From assembly GCA_026004795.1 (NCBI GenBank), contig BPJV01000007.1:1-64000 (forward strand): a stretch of 64,000 nucleotides of DNA, read 5' to 3'. Of the stretch, positions 11,401-20,952 are shown piece after piece. The notes below the pieces were generated by a model. That model did no database searches. It was not told the DNA's origin and was given only the letters and a program-made list of their open reading frames with translations. The DNA comes from Pirellulaceae bacterium. GTDB taxonomy: Bacteria > Planctomycetota > Planctomycetia > Pirellulales > Pirellulaceae. A program made the translations under genes and the position numbers. Position 1 is the first letter of the stretch; each line of letters begins with the position of its first letter.

Positions 11401-11773
11401 CCTCATTGTCGAGTTCGCCGTACAGGCCCATCATAACGGGCAGACCATCAAGGAGGCTGCGATCGCCGGTGGGCGAGCACGTTTTCGTCCCATTCAAATG
11501 ACATCATTCGCCTTCGTGGCCGGATTGATTCCCCTGGTGGTGGCGACGGGGGCTGGGGCCATCAGTAGCCGCACGTTGGGAACGACCGGGGTGGGAGGTA
11601 TGATCGCGGGGACGGTCCTCGGGGTCTTGGTAATACCAGGTCTATATTTCATCTTTGCCAAGATTTCCGAAGGCAAGGCTTTACTCCGCGATGAATCTGA
11701 AGCTCCACTGACAGAACTGTTCGAACGGCGCCCCCTGCCCCCCGACGAAGAAGACGGCACGAACCCGGCGTGA
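8441..11773 (+). CDS. RND multidrug efflux pump, HAE1 (AcrB/MexB-like) family
   Basis: A 1110-residue inner-membrane proton-driven transporter, slightly longer than AcrB. The start MFVRILHRPALAIVVSILL is typical of the family; upstream codons would add a non-family leader. It shows the duplicated architecture: one helix, a periplasmic porter loop, a helix bundle containing GVVVDDAIVVIEAV (the proton-relay Asp pair in TM4), a second large loop, and a second bundle with LVGLLGKNAILIVEFA and GGRARFRPIQMTS. A stretch of about 45 residues between the two halves (around residues 505-575) carries His-rich HSHEHH and extra membrane segments. Hydrophobic drugs, rather than metals, are the usual substrates of this subfamily. 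It is the second gene of the adaptor-pump-channel set. Confidence 0.93.
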   Translation: MFVRILHRPALAIVVSILLLFLGGLGIVTLPIQQFPSIVPPTVEVAIAYPGASADVLVRSVLIPLEQSINGVQNMRYIASAATSAGEATIRIFFEPGTDPNINVVNVQNRVNVVMNQLPPLVRREGILVYQVVPSMLLNINIFSTDPNVDQKFLFNFTNTYVMPRLQRIPGMGRPRNLGNRSFAMRIWLNPERMRAYRISTADVMEALAEQSVIGSPGRLGQATGIRSQSREYVLTYIGRYNQPEQYENIIIRATPEGEILRLKDIASVELGSEFFDIYSDVDGLPAASVVLKQAPGSNAQTVIEEVKKELEIIKRESFPPGMDYQFTYDVSRFLDASIEKVVHTLIEAFILVSLVVFIFLGDLRSTVIPVLAVPVSLIGTFFVLKLMGLSINMITLFAMVLAIGVVVDDAIVVIEAVHAKMSATSLSPYRATMEVLHEISGAIVAITLVMTSVFVPVTFIPGPVGTFYRDFGVTMATSIILSGLVALTLTPVLCAMILKPHSHEHHPAGTETSGRRIRWGTLMRMFLIGLPVLAGITYVAHYLWGPIGFLLIPIPFLQRIFDRLVEWVTRGYVGILRRVVTLRLVSLAFIALFAVGIVKVNASLPTGFIPGEDQGVIYGIIQTPPGSTLEYTNSKAKELEEIAREIPEVTTVTSLAGYEVLTEGRGSNAGTVLINLVDWSERHRTAREIIEELEEKCSEISNVKLEFFEPPAIPGFGAAGGFSMRLLDMTNTNDYQRLGEVTDQFMDALSKRKELAGLFTFFNANYPQYELIIDNDVAMQKGVTIRDALENLNILIGSTYEQGFILYGRFYKVYVQAAPEFRRFPEDLNNLFVKNESGEMIPYSAFMKIREKQGLNEITRYNLYPSAAIQGVPARGYSSGQAIQAIKEVADQTLPRGYSIGWEGLSWDEARKGNESIYIFLIVIAFVYLILVGQYESFMLPLAVIISLPVGVFGALYALHLAGLANDVWAQIGMIMLVGLLGKNAILIVEFAVQAHHNGQTIKEAAIAGGRARFRPIQMTSFAFVAGLIPLVVATGAGAISSRTLGTTGVGGMIAGTVLGVLVIPGLYFIFAKISEGKALLRDESEAPLTELFERRPLPPDEEDGTNPA

Positions 11774-12320
11774 TAAAGCGACGTGTGTGAGAATAAACGG
11801 GGCCACGCAGTTCCGTGGTCCATACTTTGAAGCAAGCGTGCCACTCCAGTCACTGCTGGCGTCGCGATTCGTCTCCACGGAAAAAGGGAGCCACCCCTTG
11901 TCGTACACCTGGCGCACACAGCGGGAATGGCTGAGGGGAATGCATCGAAGTCGCCTTACCTGTATTTATCGAGCCGAAAGCGGCTGGTTGTCCTTGGATT
12001 GCTAGGAGTTGTTTGAGGGCCCCTGAGTGGTAAATAGCAAAGATGGAAAAACCTTTTTTCTACACGCAGCTCTCTTTTCACCGTATTCTTCATTAGCCTT
12101 AAACTCCATCTGCCATGCTTTACGATAAACAACGCAGAGCCCTCACGACTGCGTTCCGTTCCACTCAAGGGCTTCTGTCGCTGGCGCCATTGTTTAGCGT
12201 GACAAACCTGGAATCGAGAATGCTGCCGCGCTAAGTTGTCTCCAGCGTTTAGGACCATGGTTGGACGCCCCGTCCTCTAAGCTGGTAACGCATCCTCCAC
12301 CTGAGCAGGGAAGCTCGGTA
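11774..12320. other. 547-bp gap between pump and outer-membrane factor
   Basis: The gap holds a weak hairpin just after the pump gene (CCACG 11813-11817 with CGTGG 11824-11828) but no T-run. No convincing gene was found on either strand. Its length suggests the outer-membrane factor may have its own promoter. Confidence 0.35.
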
Positions 12321-13901
12321 ATGATCAGACGAATTTGTCGCAAGACGGGTTGGGCATGCCTGACTTTGCTATCGCTCACTGGCTGCTCTATCCCCGGCAT
12401 ACGTTGTGGATCCTCTCTGGGGCCCATGCCAGCGGAGTTTGTCCCCGTATCTACGGATTCGGCACAAATGTCGGCTGCAGCGTTGGAGAATGGGCCAAGT
12501 ACGGGAGGTCTTGCCTATCGAGAATTCTTTTCCGACCCGCAGTTGATCGTGTTGATCGATGAAGCGATCGCCAACAATCGCGAACTCAGAATCTTGAATG
12601 AAGAGGTGAGGATTGCTCGAAATGAGGTTATGGCCAGGCGGGGTGCTTACCTCCCCTTTTTGAACATTGGTGGGAGCGCGGAACTGGAAAAACCGAGTCT
12701 GTTTACCCCTCAGGGAACGGTAGAAGACCAACTGCAAGTCGTCCCCGGGAAAAACTACCCCGATCCGCGGCCAAACTTTCTGGGCTTCATCAACCTCAAT
12801 TGGGAAATTGACATTTGGCGACAATTGCGCAACGCGAGGGACGCAGCCCAGTTTCGATACTTTGCTGCCATCGCGAGACGCAATGCGCAGATGACCGCGA
12901 TCGTAGCAGAAGTGGCCTCGAGCTACTACGAGTTGCTGTCGCTCGATCAGAAAATGGCAGCATTGGACGCGATCATTCAGTTGCAAGAGAACAGTATGCG
13001 CTTTGCCCAAGCCGCCAAGGAAGCCGGACGCGGAAGTGAGTTGGCCGTTCAACGGTTCATAGCCGCCGTCCAGAATACGCGCAGTGAGAAGGCAATCATT
13101 GCTCAAGAAGTTCTGCAGACAGAGAATCGGATCAATTCACTTCTCAGCCGCTATCCGCAACCCATATCGCGCACCGGCCAAGCTTTTATGAATATTGCGT
13201 TCCCAATATTGCAGGTCGGTGTGCCATCGGAGCTACTACTCAATCGTCAGGACATCATGGAAGCCGAACGCGAACTGATGGCTGCCGGTCTCGACGTACA
13301 GGTCGCGCGTGCCGAGTTCCTTCCCAAGGTGGGCCTTCGCGCAGGAGTTGGCTTGGAGGCTTTCGATACGGGATATTTTTTCCAAACTCCTGAATCATTG
13401 ATCTACGGAGTGGCCGGCGATCTGGTGGCTCCGCTGGTCAACAAAGCGGCAATTCGGGCCGAGTTCCAGAATGCCAATGCTCGCCAGTTGCAGGCACTTT
13501 ACACCTACCAGCAACGACTCGTCGATGCCTTCGTCGAAGTAGTCAACTCGATGAATCGCCTTCAGAATTATCAACAGAGTTTGCAATACGAATTGGATCG
13601 CTTGCATGCTCTAGAAGCATCGGTAGAGGTCGCCAGCAATCTGTATCAGAATGCACGCGTCGAGTACATTGAAGTCCTCTTGTCCCAACGAGATCTGGTC
13701 GACGCACGCCTGTCGGTCATCGACTCCAAACGTGAGCAGCTATTGGCGTCGGTGTCGACGTACCGTGCTCTCGGCGGTGGCTGGCGACGCAGTAGCGGCC
13801 GCTTCATCGCCCCTCCGGACGCGGCTCAACAAGCCGAAATCATCCCAGCACCTCCCCTACAGCTGGCACCTGCTGACGCGGACCGCGCAGAAGGCAACTA
13901 A
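12321..13901 (+). CDS. Outer-membrane efflux channel lipoprotein (NodT/TolC family)
   Basis: A 526-residue outer-membrane factor. The signal peptide ends in LTGCS, a good lipobox, as in OprM/NodT proteins. The body has two OEP repeats rich in coiled-coil heptads: ELRILNEEVRIARNEVMARRG in the first and VARAEFLPKVGLRAGVGLEA in the second, and LYQNARVEYIEVLLSQRDLV near the end. ATG at 12321 is chosen because the signal peptide starts there and a GGGAAG motif lies upstream. It completes the tripartite system with the adaptor and pump. A strong hairpin follows the stop codon. Confidence 0.9.
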   Translation: MIRRICRKTGWACLTLLSLTGCSIPGIRCGSSLGPMPAEFVPVSTDSAQMSAAALENGPSTGGLAYREFFSDPQLIVLIDEAIANNRELRILNEEVRIARNEVMARRGAYLPFLNIGGSAELEKPSLFTPQGTVEDQLQVVPGKNYPDPRPNFLGFINLNWEIDIWRQLRNARDAAQFRYFAAIARRNAQMTAIVAEVASSYYELLSLDQKMAALDAIIQLQENSMRFAQAAKEAGRGSELAVQRFIAAVQNTRSEKAIIAQEVLQTENRINSLLSRYPQPISRTGQAFMNIAFPILQVGVPSELLLNRQDIMEAERELMAAGLDVQVARAEFLPKVGLRAGVGLEAFDTGYFFQTPESLIYGVAGDLVAPLVNKAAIRAEFQNANARQLQALYTYQQRLVDAFVEVVNSMNRLQNYQQSLQYELDRLHALEASVEVASNLYQNARVEYIEVLLSQRDLVDARLSVIDSKREQLLASVSTYRALGGGWRRSSGRFIAPPDAAQQAEIIPAPPLQLAPADADRAEGN

Positions 13902-14167
13902 ACAACCCATTGCGACCAGACTGCCCCACCGTTGGTAAACGGCGGGGCGTCTATGGTCCGAATGGTCGGATCGACCAGCAGTCCTTCGCGCTTCGACGCG
14001 CTCCGCTGGTCCTCGTCGCGCAGGTCTGTTCCCGCCGTCCCGTCTTCGAACTCGACTTGGCAACACTCGACTGCGACAAAACTTCCCCACACCCGCTCCA
14101 CCAACATGGACGGGAACCACAGCGCGGCGAACAGCCAGAGTGCGGATTGATAGATAGGGGATATCAT
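13898..14167 (-). CDS. Doubtful 89-residue hypothetical membrane protein
   Basis: A minus-strand frame starting MISPIYQSALWLFAALWF with one hydrophobic N-terminal segment, followed by a polar region. It has no ribosome-binding site that I can see and its end runs through the hairpin at 13923-13948. It is the only plausible frame in the gap between the efflux operon and the nuclease-like gene. No family recognised. Confidence 0.25.
   Translation of the reverse strand: MISPIYQSALWLFAALWFPSMLVERVWGSFVAVECCQVEFEDGTAGTDLRDEDQRSASKREGLLVDPTIRTIDAPPFTNGGAVWSQWVV
13923..13948. terminator. GC-rich hairpin after the outer-membrane factor gene
   Basis: A stem of ten pairs with one A/C mismatch (arms 13923-13933 and 13938-13948, GGTA loop) begins 22 bp after the stop codon. 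No T-tract follows, so it may be a bidirectional or Rho-assisted end of the efflux operon. It overlaps the end of the doubtful minus-strand frame 13898-14167. Confidence 0.5.
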
Positions 14168-14294
14168 GACGACAATAATTGCTTACGGCTGACCGCCCGT
14201 CAACTGGAATGGGCGGACATTGCGTCAAAAGGACCACTCAGCCCATCGTGGCAAATGCCGTACCACAAACACCGCTATCGATGCATCGCACCGC

Positions 14295-15554
14295 ATGAAT
14301 CACCGGACCCCATTTCCGATTGTCGTCGGTCCCAATGGAGCCGTTCAGCAGCTCCGCCGCCTTCCCCGCAGCCACGAGCAGTTTGGAGAGTCCTACTTGC
14401 AGGACCTGCTCGCCCGGCACCCGGAGCTTTTACCAGTTCGCGAGTTGCGCGATGACGTGGGGACGTTGCTGTGCATCGGCAGGGAGGTGCCGCTGCCCAG
14501 CGGCGCCATCGACAACCTGTATTTGTCCACCGAGGGGTACCCGGTAATCGTCGAAACGAAGCTTTGGAGAAACCCTCAGGCGCGACGCGAAGTGCTGTCG
14601 CAGACGCTCGATTACGTCAAGGATATTGTGCGACAAGACTTCGAGTGGATGGCGCAGCAGTGGTGGGCGTATGCACGGCAAAGGGGACTTGAGCGCGCCG
14701 ACTTAGTCACGCGATTGAACCAGTTGTCGGACGAGGAAATCGATGAACCGTTTATGGTCGATCGCGTCAACCGTGCGCTTCGGCGTGGCGATGTGATCGC
14801 CCTGATTGTCGGTGACGGCATCGAGACCAGGCTTCAGGAACTCGTGGCCCACCTGTGCCGCGACTCCGCGCACCTGCGGTACACGCTGGGCCTTGTCGAA
14901 TTGCAGTGTTATCAGCTTCCGCGAACCGGCACGGATGACGATTTGTTGGTTGTGCCGCGCGTCGTGCGCCAGGTGGAACCGATTCAGCGAGCCTACGTCC
15001 GCGTTGACGTGGCAGAGCCGCTGCAGGAACAAGTCGTCGTCACCCCGGTCGTCGAGCCGCCGCAGGAGGTCGAGCGCAAATCGCGCGTGAGCCTGACCGA
15101 AGAGGAGTTTCTCGACGCGGTCGAACAGGCTGCGGGTCGGGAGTGCCGTCAGAGAATGTTCGAGTTTTACACCGACCTGGTCGAGTCCTTTGGGTTGGAA
15201 CCGGTCTTCAAGGCGGCCGCAGTGATGTTGAAAGTGCCCCATCCGGACGGCGAAGAGGTCGGCGCCAGCGTGTTAGCGCTGGAAAAGCAGGGGCGGATTT
15301 ACAATACCGAGCATTTGTTGCGTCAGCTTAAGCGTTGGAAGCTGAACGAACAGGACGTCGAGCGGATCGTGTTCGAGTACTGGGAGGCCCTGCACGCCAT
15401 CGATCCGAGGTTTCGCCGCGAGGGAATCGTCCATGCTGCATTGAGTCATTTTCTGCCATTCATGGAGATTACCGACCAGCTACCCGCGATCAAGCAGTGT
15501 GTTGGCCGGTTCGTCGCCAACATCCGGACGCTTTATACCGCCGCCAGCCCCTAG
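14295..15554 (+). CDS. PD-(D/E)XK nuclease-like protein beside the CRISPR array
   Basis: A 419-residue protein. Residues about 65-110 contain GAIDNLYLSTEGYPVIVETK followed by LWRNPQARREVLSQTLDYVK, which fits a PD-(D/E)XK core: Asp of the GAIDNL strand, then the E-T-K half, then a helix with the Gln/Tyr typical of NucS- and DUF91-like enzymes. A charged middle region and a conserved-looking C-terminal helical domain (residues 290-415) are not recognised. The ATG at 14295 was chosen as the first before the conserved part; an upstream in-frame ATG at 14220 exists. It points toward the array, whose distal end begins 254 bp after the stop codon. Whether it works with the CRISPR system or is a stand-alone DNA defence or repair enzyme is unknown. 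Confidence 0.6.
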   Translation: MNHRTPFPIVVGPNGAVQQLRRLPRSHEQFGESYLQDLLARHPELLPVRELRDDVGTLLCIGREVPLPSGAIDNLYLSTEGYPVIVETKLWRNPQARREVLSQTLDYVKDIVRQDFEWMAQQWWAYARQRGLERADLVTRLNQLSDEEIDEPFMVDRVNRALRRGDVIALIVGDGIETRLQELVAHLCRDSAHLRYTLGLVELQCYQLPRTGTDDDLLVVPRVVRQVEPIQRAYVRVDVAEPLQEQVVVTPVVEPPQEVERKSRVSLTEEEFLDAVEQAAGRECRQRMFEFYTDLVESFGLEPVFKAAAVMLKVPHPDGEEVGASVLALEKQGRIYNTEHLLRQLKRWKLNEQDVERIVFEYWEALHAIDPRFRREGIVHAALSHFLPFMEITDQLPAIKQCVGRFVANIRTLYTAASP

Positions 15555-15808
15555 CGTTTCCTCTCTCCTCCGAATTGTTGCCCCACTGACGGGCCACCAT
15601 TCCCTGACACCCAGATCGTGCCCCATCCTTTACTGACGGCGCAGTTCGCTCCTCAGTCCCTGGCGGTATCCTCCAGTTCCCCACCAAATCTTGGCGGCAG
15701 CGACTTACCGGGCTGCTTTCGCAGAGCGAAAGCGGATAAGTCTGGTCGGCCCTATCCCCCGATCAACGAGGAATCATGGAGCGCTCAGCAACAGACAAGC
15801 TACAACCA

Positions 15809-18800
15809 GCGCTCAACGCCCGAAGGCGTCTACGAATGAATCACCGGAGCAGCAAGTGGAACCAAGACCGGTTCCAGAAAGTGCTCAACGCCCGAAGGCG
15901 TCTACGAATGAATCACATGAAAGTTCCAACAGGGTGGCCAACTCAAAATGCGTGCTCAACGCCCGAAGGCGTCTACGAATGAATCACCCAACTGATCAAA
16001 GCAAACCCAGCAATTGCAAACATGTGCTCAACGCCCGAAGGCGTCTACGAATGAATCACGGGATCGTCGCCGTGTCAACGGTACGTGAAAACGAGTGCTC
16101 AACGCCCGAAGGCGTCTACGAATGAATCACGGTCAACTCGTCACCAAGCCTGTCAATGACTTTGTCGTGTGCTCAACGCCCGAAGGCGTCTACGAATGAA
16201 TCACTAACACACTTCCAGCAGGAAACCCAAAGAAGGTGTGTGCTCAACGCCCGAAGGCGTCTACGAATGAATCACAGATCAAGCAATCAATGCCTTTGCT
16301 GGGGCAGATCGTGCTCAACGCCCGAAGGCGTCTACGAATGAATCACCCAGGCCGACGTCGCCGCCAACTGGCCTTCGCTCGCGTGCTCAACGCCCGAAGG
16401 CGTCTACGAATGAATCACGCGGCCATGACCAGCCCAACCCGCCACCGGCAGCTACTTGTGCTCAACGCCCGAAGGCGTCTACGAATGAATCACACGACAC
16501 CATAGGCGTCCCCAACGCGCGTAACGCCGTGTGCTCAACGCCCGAAGGCGTCTACGAATGAATCACGCCAGCCGGCCCAGTGGTGGGTGGGCGGGCAGAG
16601 CACGTGCTCAACGCCCGAAGGCGTCTACGAATGAATCACGTGAGCGGGCAAGTGGTGTTCGTGCGCGGTCTGCCGGAGTGCTCAACGCCCGAAGGCGTCT
16701 ACGAATGAATCACTCTCGGTGATCGCGTCACCCTCGCCCGTCCAGTACGAGTGCTCAACGCCCGAAGGCGTCTACGAATGAATCACCGGTCCAGCGCCGG
16801 TGTGCAAATCCGGAATCGGGCGCAGTGCTCAACGCCCGAAGGCGTCTACGAATGAATCACGCGTCGCGCACGCACCGACGTGTTGCGTTGGCGCCAGGTG
16901 CTCAACGCCCGAAGGCGTCTACGAATGAATCACTAGCGCGTAGCTCAGGTCGGCCAGCCATCGCGACGGTGCTCAACGCCCGAAGGCGTCTACGAATGAA
17001 TCACTGATACCATCCGGCGAGCATGGCTTCTCCTTATCCCGGGTGCTCAACGCCCGAAGGCGTCTACGAATGAATCACCGACCTCAATCCTCAGGTAGTG
17101 ACGCGATGTACGGTGCTCAACGCCCGAAGGCGTCTACGAATGAATCACGCGCAGCTTGATACGGGTGGCGGCGGCGAAGGCGAGGTGCTCAACGCCCGAA
17201 GGCGTCTACGAATGAATCACTAGCCAACAACTGGGATTCATGGAACTGGCACCGAAGTGCTCAACGCCCGAAGGCGTCTACGAATGAATCACTCAATTGG
17301 AACTTCGCCCAACGCAACAACTGGTTCGGTGCTCAACGCCCGAAGGCGTCTACGAATGAATCACAGCCCAACCAGCGAACTCCTGTTCAATCCGCGTGTC
17401 AGGTGCTCAACGCCCGAAGGCGTCTACGAATGAATCACGTCGTCATAGAAATGATTGAGCTCGATCAAGTCCAGTGCTCAACGCCCGAAGGCGTCTACGA
17501 ATGAATCACCAGCAGGCGCTCGATGATCCGGTCGGGGAGCCTATAGTGCTCAACGCCCGAAGGCGTCTACGAATGAATCACCGACGCGGCCCAAGCTGGC
17601 CGATTGGTCGACGGTGAGTGCTCAACGCCCGAAGGCGTCTACGAATGAATCACCCCAAGGCAGATCGAAGTAAACGGCCGGCGCGCCATGTGCTCAACGC
17701 CCGAAGGCGTCTACGAATGAATCACCAAATGAACAGAACTTTACGGGTGGCCGTCGGCGGGTGCTCAACGCCCGAAGGCGTCTACGAATGAATCACCCGC
17801 ACCGCCGACGGCTATAGCATGGAATTTGACCGGTGCTCAACGCCCGAAGGCGTCTACGAATGAATCACCCGCACCGCCGACGGCTATAGCATGGAATTTG
17901 ACCGGTGCTCAACGCCCGAAGGCGTCTACGAATGAATCACCTGGGTGGTGAGAGCGTCGGCGACGGCCTGCGCAAGTGCTCAACGCCCGAAGGCGTCTAC
18001 GAATGAATCACACTGATCGCCGAGCAGCTCGATACGGCGCTCGCCACCGGTGCTCAACGCCCGAAGGCGTCTACGAATGAATCACTCTGCTGCTCCGCTA
18101 CTGGCCCGAGTCGGCTTATCCGTGCTCAACGCCCGAAGGCGTCTACGAATGAATCACGCGACCGCGGCCGCTGCTGGATCACCTGGCGCCGGGTGCTCAA
18201 CGCCCGAAGGCGTCTACGAATGAATCACGGCTGCTCGCCAGGCTGATGGAGGCCGAGGCATGATGTGCTCAACGCCCGAAGGCGTCTACGAATGAATCAC
18301 TCGAGAGATTTCAGCGCGAGCATGATGACGACGCGGTGCTCAACGCCCGAAGGCGTCTACGAATGAATCACGTGAGGACATCGAGCGTGGCGACGATGGA
18401 ATCAACGAGTGCTCAACGCCCGAAGGCGTCTACGAATGAATCACGTCAACGAGCTGTGGTTCGGCCGCGCTCGGTCGGTCAACGTGCTCAACGCCCGAAG
18501 GCGTCTACGAATGAATCACACCCTCGGACCCTGAGTCGCCGGGTCCATATCCGGTGCTCAACGCCCGAAGGCGTCTACGAATGAATCACATACGAGGACG
18601 CTAAGGGCCGCAGGACGCGGCGGGCGGGTGCTCAACGCCCGAAGGCGTCTACGAATGAATCACAGCCGAAATAGTGACTAGACCCCATGCTTAACTGAGT
18701 GCTCAACGCCCGAAGGCGTCTACGAATGAATCACTATTGGGTTCCCAGCGAAAACGCGAGGCTCGACTTTAGTGCTCAACGCCCGAAGGCGTCTACGAAT

Positions 18801-20404
18801 GAATCACCCCGCGGAAATATAGGACACCCGCTACAGGTGCGCGCGTGCTCAACGCCCGAAGGCGTCTACGAATGAATCACTCGCGGTCCATGAACGCGGC
18901 GTCCAGCACGTCCTGTGCTCAACGCCCGAAGGCGTCTACGAATGAATCACGCCAACGTTCGTTCCACTCGTGCTGCCGCTGGGTGGTGCTCAACGCCCGA
19001 AGGCGTCTACGAATGAATCACGCAATGGACGAATTGGGACAACTCCCGCTGTGCGCTGAGTGCTCAACGCCCGAAGGCGTCTACGAATGAATCACCTCCG
19101 GTCGTGGCGCTCCACGCGTTGGTGCTCTCCACTGGTGCTCAACGCCCGAAGGCGTCTACGAATGAATCACAATCCTCGCCCGCTGGGCCGCGACCGGCGA
19201 CCTAGCGTGCTCAACGCCCGAAGGCGTCTACGAATGAATCACAGGCGGTCACGCCTTCGCGGCCGCCTCCTGCATCGCGTGCTCAACGCCCGAAGGCGTC
19301 TACGAATGAATCACGCAACTTGGCATCGTGATGGATCAAGACACGGCAGGTGCTCAACGCCCGAAGGCGTCTACGAATGAATCACCTGACCCGTATTGAC
19401 CTGATTACCGGACCCAGACACCTGGTGCTCAACGCCCGAAGGCGTCTACGAATGAATCACACGTAAAGCCAGGCACAGGAGCGAACCATCGGTATGTGTG
19501 CTCAACGCCCGAAGGCGTCTACGAATGAATCACCAATCCAGCGGTCGGCAGGGATAATCGCCCTTTCGGTGCTCAACGCCCGAAGGCGTCTACGAATGAA
19601 TCACGTGCGTATCCTCCTGAATGATCAACAAAGGCGTCGGTGCTCAACGCCCGAAGGCGTCTACGAATGAATCACACAAGTTGCGATCGATTGTGCGAGA
19701 TGTCCGGTTTCTGAGTGCTCAACGCCCGAAGGCGTCTACGAATGAATCACTCCTGAGGCGATAACTGCCCCCGAGAAGATTCCACCGGTGCTCAACGCCC
19801 GAAGGCGTCTACGAATGAATCACATGGGATTGCATAACGGATTTCTTCAGCCATGTTTTGTGCTCAACGCCCGAAGGCGTCTACGAATGAATCACTCAAA
19901 GCGGAATTAGGAGTCGACGGCGACTGAGCCGAGTGCTCAACGCCCGAAGGCGTCTACGAATGAATCACACGCCGCTTCGCGCGTGCTATGGGAGCAATGC
20001 GTACTTGTGCTCAACGCCCGAAGGCGTCTACGAATGAATCACAAATATGTCCAAAGGATCGTAAGCATTGTATTCTTGTGCTCAACGCCCGAAGGCGTCT
20101 ACGAATGAATCACCTCAACCAGAGCCAGATTGTTCAGGAAACCGGTGCTGGTGCTCAACGCCCGAAGGCGTCTACGAATGAATCACGGCAACCCGCCCAC
20201 GATCCCCGACTACGCCTACGAGTGCTCAACGCCCGAAGGCGTCTACGAATGAATCACGGGCAGTCGATCGCTCATCTGACTCCGCAACCGAATCTGGTGC
20301 TCAACGCCCGAAGGCGTCTACGAATGAATCACAGCTTCCCAGGAGAACATAACCATCGAGACAATCGAGTGCTCAACGCCCGAAGGCGTCTACGAATGAA
20401 TCAC
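15809..20404 (-). CRISPR. CRISPR array, 64 repeats of 36 bp and 63 spacers
   Basis: The plus-strand repeat begins GTGCTCAACGCC and ends GAATGAATCAC. I counted 64 copies, 15809-15844 to 20369-20404, with a mean period of 72.4 bp and spacers of about 34-39 bp. All copies read identical except the first, which starts GC instead of GT. That single changed repeat lies at the end far from cas2, as expected for the oldest end. On the minus strand each repeat forms ACGCC-TTCG-GGCGT, a stem closed by a C(UUCG)G tetraloop and followed by seven or eight bases, which is the geometry Cas6 uses to make a 5' handle. This and the cas2-side leader favour minus-strand transcription, co-linear with the cas operon. 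One spacer is duplicated in tandem (17797-17832 and 17869-17904). Confidence 0.98.
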
Positions 20405-20648
20405 AGCAGGCCGCGCAAACCAATGTGCAGACAGGATTTATGGTGCCTGCTTTCAAGCACCTGCTGTCGCCAGCGGTGCGCGATGCGTCCAATCTCCAGC
20501 GTACCAGCAACCAACCCTTCATTCTTCCGTTTGAAACGCATGTCATGGATCCAACCACGCCTCCTTTTCACGTAAACCATGTCCCTATATTGGTTTAAAG
20601 CTCTGGTTTGCCACCCGCGCTGCGAACTTGCTGAAGTGCTTGACGAGC
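20405..20648 (-). promoter_or_regulatory. Likely CRISPR leader between cas2 and the array
   Basis: A 244-bp gene-free stretch joins the cas2 stop to the first (newest) repeat. It holds the A+T-richest sequence of the area (20575-20605) and an inverted repeat GGTGC/GCACC at 20442-20461, about 40 bp from the first repeat, where integration-host or Cas1-Cas2 leader elements would lie. The assignment rests on position; no promoter boxes are clear. Confidence 0.6.
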
Positions 20649-20945
20649 TTAAATCACCCGAAAGGTAGGGGGAGGCTCTGCCCAGGATGATTGATCTCCG
20701 GTCGAATGCCGAGGGATCTTCGCCGCACAGGACGCACATAGGGGAATGACCAAGAGGTCATCCTCTTCCGCCATGATCTGGTTAAGTTCCCAGTGAAGCT
20801 TCTCCAAGTGGACCCGATCGAGCCGGCAGCGGAACACGCTCAATTGTATCCGTTCCCCATACGATTCCAACAGCTTGGCCACCTGGCGGAGCCGTTTCGG
20901 ATCGCGTACGTCATACGTCACCAAGTGCCAAAGTTTATCAGCCAT
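20649..20945 (-). CDS. cas2: CRISPR-associated endoribonuclease-fold Cas2
   Basis: A 98-residue Cas2, the dimeric scaffold of the Cas1-Cas2 spacer integrase. It starts MADKLWHLVTYDVRDPKRLR with the conserved first-strand Asp in YDV, then LLESYGERIQLSVFRCRLD, matching the family closely, and a Cys pair (CASC) near the end. The gene begins 7 bp after the cas4/cas1 stop and is the last cas gene before the leader and array. The C-terminal tail of about 20 residues is longer than in minimal Cas2 proteins. Confidence 0.95.
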   Translation of the reverse strand: MADKLWHLVTYDVRDPKRLRQVAKLLESYGERIQLSVFRCRLDRVHLEKLHWELNQIMAEEDDLLVIPLCASCAAKIPRHSTGDQSSWAEPPPTFRVI

Positions 20946-20952
20946 GTGTCAC

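Noticed and set aside
13925-14150. Possible structured RNA near the hairpin after the efflux operon
   Set aside because: Only one simple stem is visible; no conserved RNA family features.
15691-20575. Many plus-strand reading frames across the array with a repeated LNARRRLRMNH or AQRPKASTNES motif
   Set aside because: They are translations of the CRISPR repeat in its frames, not genes.
20404-20596. Open plus-strand frame through the leader (QQAAQTNVQTG onward) resembling a phage-like protein
   Set aside because: All three frames are unusually open here and the stretch has no start codon signal; more likely leader DNA.
20636-20657. A 22-bp string beside the cas2 stop that starts GTGCT and ends AAATCAC, like a shrunken repeat
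   Set aside because: Similarity is limited to the two ends with an internal gap of 14 bases; it overlaps the cas2 stop codon and could be chance.
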